Shown: positions 61,563 to 64,000 of the stretch, piece by piece
How positions within the stretch are numbered: the stretch's first letter is position 1
Layout: each line of letters opens with the position of its first letter
Source: CAIPAT01 sp041665605
Lineage (GTDB): Bacteria > Verrucomicrobiota > Lentisphaeria > Victivallales > Victivallaceae
DNA length: 64,000 nucleotides
Direction of reading: 5' to 3'
Assembly: GCA_041665605.1 (NCBI GenBank)
Contig: JBAYIO010000004.1
Location: 39,132-103,131, forward strand
The notes under the pieces: generated by a model
The model's database searches: none
What the model saw: only the letters and a program-made list of their open reading frames with translations
Told to the model about the DNA's origin: nothing
Position numbers and translations under genes: made by a program

Positions 61563-62282
61563 TTAGAAGCTGATGATTGCTTTGTTTTGGTTGTAGCCGA
61601 TAGCGGCGCCTAAAGCTTTAAATGTGCTTTTATCGGTGGGAGTCACATGTCCGTCGGCATATAATGTATTGACCAGATCGCGGTGACGGAAATGGAGATA
61701 CCCCGGAATGGCGCTGGAGGTAAAAATAATGATGTAACTCTGACTGCCCCAGGTCTGATGCCAGGAGTCGGCCAGCAAAAATAATTTGCTCGGCTGACGC
61801 AGACGGTTCATCGCGACAAAGCGGTTGCTTGCCGGATCATAACCGTTCGGAGAGAAAATGGCCGGATCAAGATTACTGGTTGACGCACTGCCCAGTGCGC
61901 CGTACGTATAGCTGTAACCATTGGTTGCGTATTTGAACGGCGCTTCCATCGGGCAGATTGTGACCTGGCGGTTGAGCAGATAATTAATTCCGCCCGGAAA
62001 ACTGGCAGGAACCTTGTCGCCGCATAGATAATTGGACCAGCGGCGCGAAGAACCCGCAACCGTGTAACTGGCGAGTGCTATCACATCCTTGTTGTCATCG
62101 GCATACTGCACGAACGCCGTTCCGCACTGTTTCAGATTATTCAGGCAGGTCGCGCCGCGCGCGGTCAGGCGGGCTTTATTGAGCGCCGGCAGCAGCATTG
62201 AGGCCAAAATTGCGATGATCGCGATCACCACCAGGAGTTCGATGAGTGTAAAATTCTGACTGGAGCCATAGGACTTTTTCAT
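61563..62282 (-). CDS. Type II/IV pseudopilin, DUF1559-like (locus C)
   Basis: 239 residues. The leader is SSQNFTLIELLVVIAIIAIL with Asn at -1, then MLLPALNKARLTARGATCLNNLKQCG. The C-terminus has NTLYADGHVTP, the DG-H type ending shared with the pseudopilins of loci A and B. GAGGGG precedes the ATG. It follows the two amidohydrolase genes and precedes the beta-helix gene by 24 bp, repeating the pattern of a pseudopilin before a large secreted protein. Confidence 0.88.
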   Translation of the reverse strand: MKKSYGSSQNFTLIELLVVIAIIAILASMLLPALNKARLTARGATCLNNLKQCGTAFVQYADDNKDVIALASYTVAGSSRRWSNYLCGDKVPASFPGGINYLLNRQVTICPMEAPFKYATNGYSYTYGALGSASTSNLDPAIFSPNGYDPASNRFVAMNRLRQPSKLFLLADSWHQTWGSQSYIIIFTSSAIPGYLHFRHRDLVNTLYADGHVTPTDKSTFKALGAAIGYNQNKAIISF

Positions 62283-62307
62283 TTTCCCCTCGCTTTTTTA
62301 TATTTGT

Positions 62308-63081
62308 TTAAAGACTGAACAGCGAATGTGCATTGAGTCCGTTTATCTGCGCCTTTTCCTGTCCGGAAAGGTCGGCGCACTGCATTTTCAGGATGGCCGG
62401 CGATATCTCCTTGAACGGCGCGCCGGAACCGAACAGCAGATGATCGCTCCCCAGCGCCTGTGCCAGCTTTGCCAGATCCTGCATATAGGCGGAACGCAGC
62501 CGGGATATCTCAATATAAAGATTAGGATACAGCGGTTTTCCGCTTTCGTCAATCAGATTTGCCGGAATCCTGTATTCGGTGAGGATAAACTTTGCCTGCG
62601 GCACTTTCCGGCAGAGTCTGCCAAGTTCATGCACATCGACATAAGTTTCAACATCCAGCCAGTGTTTCTGCCGCTTGTCGACAATCATTTGCGGAATGAG
62701 AATCGGAATATCGAATTGAGCGGCGGCGGCGGCAATGTTAACTGCCTCGGGAGAAAATACCGGATAATTGTGGTATTGAGGCAGCAGCCGGAGCCCCTTC
62801 AAGCCCAGCGTCCGTACGCAATACTCAAGGTCCCGCTCCCAGGCGGCATATGCGGGATTGAGCGTGGCGATGCCGGTAAAAAAATCCCGGTGCGGTGCCA
62901 GCGCCTCCGCCAGTTCCAGATTGGCATCCTGAGTGTTTTTATAGAAAATGCCATTGATATTGGCGACGGCGGCCATGGTGATTTTATGTGACTCCAGCAG
63001 TTTCCGCAGTGACGGCGCATCATTGTCCTGCAATTTGCGGAACGGCCAGTGTCCGATGGCGGTATTGACGTCGAAGAGCAT
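62308..63081 (-). CDS. Amidohydrolase-family protein (second of the pair)
   Basis: 257 residues of the TIM-barrel amidohydrolase_2 superfamily, similar in size to its upstream neighbour. The N-terminal metal motif is atypical: FDVNTAIGHW, where the neighbour has DAHNH. LRLLPQYHNYPV, IPILIPQMI and the C-terminal LLFGSGAPF are recognisable, the last with Ser where the family has Asp (FGTDAP). It may therefore be non-catalytic or use a different centre. The start codon directly follows the stop of the upstream gene. AGGA lies before the ATG. Confidence 0.8.
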   Translation of the reverse strand: MLFDVNTAIGHWPFRKLQDNDAPSLRKLLESHKITMAAVANINGIFYKNTQDANLELAEALAPHRDFFTGIATLNPAYAAWERDLEYCVRTLGLKGLRLLPQYHNYPVFSPEAVNIAAAAAQFDIPILIPQMIVDKRQKHWLDVETYVDVHELGRLCRKVPQAKFILTEYRIPANLIDESGKPLYPNLYIEISRLRSAYMQDLAKLAQALGSDHLLFGSGAPFKEISPAILKMQCADLSGQEKAQINGLNAHSLFSL

Positions 63082-63876
63082 TTATACTTTCCTCATAGCT
63101 AGGATACGTTGAAAATTATCCCGGAGAAGCTTTTGATATTCGCTTTCACTCAGTCCGGCGTCGATGACTTTGCCCGCGCCTTCTTCAAATATGCCGTCCG
63201 TGGCAAATAAAATATGGTCGATGCCAAGTGCGTCAATCGTCCTTCTTACTATTCCGCGGTCAATCACGCTGCCGCTGGTGTCTATATATACGTTGGGAGG
63301 ACGTTTTTCCAGTACGCGCAGATTCCACTCCCAGTACCCCCCGCCGCCGATATGCCCCTGAATCAGCGTGGTTTCCGGAAACATTTCCGCCGCCTTCAGA
63401 AAGTGCAGCGCATTGCTCAGCAGCGGCTGGCTTTTCAAACTCTCCGCATCGGTGCATTTGCCGGCATGCATCAGCACCGGAACGCCGAGACCGGCGGCCA
63501 GCCTCATCAGCGGTTTCATGATCGGATCGCAGATCAAATATTGATGATAAAGTTTAATGCCGGCCATCTTCTCTTTTACGATGCAGCGCTCCACTTCCCG
63601 CAGCGCCTCGTCCTGATAACCGGGATTGACGAAACAGAACCCCAGAAAACGGCGGTTCATGCGCATCCCCTCGGCAACCGCATTGTTGACCCGGATAAAT
63701 TCATCCGGCGACGGACAGGGCGCAGTCAGCGGAATGGAAACGCAGAGCGTATCGATGCCGAGACGGTCCGCCGCACGAAGCACATTCTCCGCATCCGCGC
63801 GGTTCAAATTCATTGCCGCATTGACGGACAAGTGGTTATGGGCATCGATCACAGCATATTTTTTTAGTTTATTCAT
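63082..63876 (-). CDS. Amidohydrolase-family protein (first of the pair)
   Basis: 264 residues with the superfamily HxH motif in VIDAHNHLSVN, a Lys-His pair near MAGIKLYHQY, LMHAGKC, TLIQGHIGGGG and the C-terminal Asp in ILFATDGIF. These are the expected metal and substrate residues for a hydrolase or decarboxylase of the amidohydrolase_2 group. Substrate is unknown. It is the first gene of locus C under the promoter at 63936-63964. The next gene starts at the base after its stop. Confidence 0.85.
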   Translation of the reverse strand: MNKLKKYAVIDAHNHLSVNAAMNLNRADAENVLRAADRLGIDTLCVSIPLTAPCPSPDEFIRVNNAVAEGMRMNRRFLGFCFVNPGYQDEALREVERCIVKEKMAGIKLYHQYLICDPIMKPLMRLAAGLGVPVLMHAGKCTDAESLKSQPLLSNALHFLKAAEMFPETTLIQGHIGGGGYWEWNLRVLEKRPPNVYIDTSGSVIDRGIVRRTIDALGIDHILFATDGIFEEGAGKVIDAGLSESEYQKLLRDNFQRILAMRKV

Positions 63877-63912
63877 CTAATTCCCGCTTGATAAAATCCC
63901 GTTCAGGATGTA

Positions 63913-63932
63913 TGCTCTACATGTGTATAGCA
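63913..63932. promoter_or_regulatory. Candidate operator of locus C
   Basis: TGCTcTACAtgTGTAtAGCA, with one mismatch between the halves, lies just downstream of the -10 and so across the likely transcription start. Repression by a regulator encoded outside the window is inferred. Confidence 0.6.
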
Positions 63933-63935
63933 CTA

Positions 63936-63964
63936 ATTATAATACATGGGTGAATATATGTCAA
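63936..63964 (-). promoter_or_regulatory. Consensus promoter of carbohydrate locus C
   Basis: On the minus strand TTGACA (63964-63959), a 17-bp spacer and TATAAT (63941-63936) match the sigma-70 consensus exactly, about 60 bp upstream of the first amidohydrolase start. Confidence 0.85.
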
Positions 63965-64000
63965 GCAAGTTTGAAAAGAATTTCAGGAAAATAGAGGAAA

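Noticed and set aside
63958..64000. Start of a plus-strand gene running off the right edge (ATG at 63958 with GGGTGA upstream)
   Set aside because: The same bases form the -35 of a perfect minus-strand promoter (TTGACA-17-TATAAT), and too few codons are visible to show coding character.
1..64000. tRNA, rRNA, phage or insertion-sequence genes
   Set aside because: I found no tRNA-like cloverleaf, no rRNA sequence and no transposase, integrase or phage structural protein among the coding regions.

Overview
The window looks like chromosomal DNA from a Lentisphaerota-type bacterium (Victivallales/Oligosphaerales-like). This is inference. The clues are several pseudopilins with the FTLIELLVVIAIIAIL leader, large secreted glycoside-hydrolase-like proteins beside LacI regulators, DUF4091 and beta-helix proteins, DUF4432, and LamG-fused pilin-like proteins. 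There are no rRNA, tRNA, CRISPR, integrase or transposase genes. Promoters are mostly sigma-70-like, and several are near-perfect TTGACA-17-TATAAT.

Layout. 1-3.1 kb holds two small exported or membrane proteins of unknown function, set among inverted and direct repeats, then a hairpin-rich noncoding repeat array. 3.2-6.7 kb holds a GAF-PAS histidine kinase followed by a REC-GAF-kinase hybrid. 6.9-12.8 kb is a sulfur operon: an Rrf2/IscR-like regulator, then cysK, metY, iscS, nadA and mnmA. 12.9-16 kb holds a membrane protein, a DUF4432 sugar-epimerase-like protein and an MFS transporter. 16.2-25.3 kb is a complete Wsp-type chemosensory operon (MCP, CheW, CheR-TPR, WspD-like CheW, CheA-REC, CheB). 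Its output protein has a WspR-like receiver joined to a PP2C phosphatase instead of a GGDEF domain. 25.3-28.5 kb holds trxB, an ExbB/MotA-like protein, a TPR protein and a YjbQ protein on the minus strand, then a diverged second copy of the repeat array.

29-35.5 kb is carbohydrate locus A on the minus strand: LacI, pseudopilin, DUF4091 glycoside-hydrolase-like protein and esterase. 35.7-43.4 kb holds a DUF4404 protein, a TIM44/zinc-ribbon/TerB membrane protein, and a duplicated two-gene module in which a pilin-LamG protein is followed by a multi-zinc-ribbon membrane protein. 43.4-48.3 kb holds a GT9 heptosyltransferase and a GntR-controlled operon of sialidase-like protein, APH-fold kinase and HpcH aldolase. 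48.4-54.2 kb is locus B on the minus strand (LacI, pseudopilin, GH42-like protein). A divergent clan-A glycoside-hydrolase-like gene lies at 54.5-57.8 kb. 57.9-63.9 kb is locus C on the minus strand: two amidohydrolases, pseudopilin, beta-helix protein and DegT aminotransferase.

The genes fall into two themes. One is signal transduction: the kinase pair and the Wsp-PP2C system, which probably ends in a serine-phosphatase (partner-switch-like) output whose target is not in this window. The other is polysaccharide or glycoconjugate use, in modular loci that each put one pseudopilin directly before a large secreted protein. Each of these loci has its own promoter, and candidate operators of varying strength lie beside them. 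The main points for a second look are the Wsp-PP2C domain swap, the repeated pseudopilin-CAZyme arrangement with Asn before the prepilin cleavage site, the duplicated pilin-LamG/zinc-ribbon module, and the GntR operon pairing a cytoplasmic sialidase-like protein with a kinase and an aldolase.
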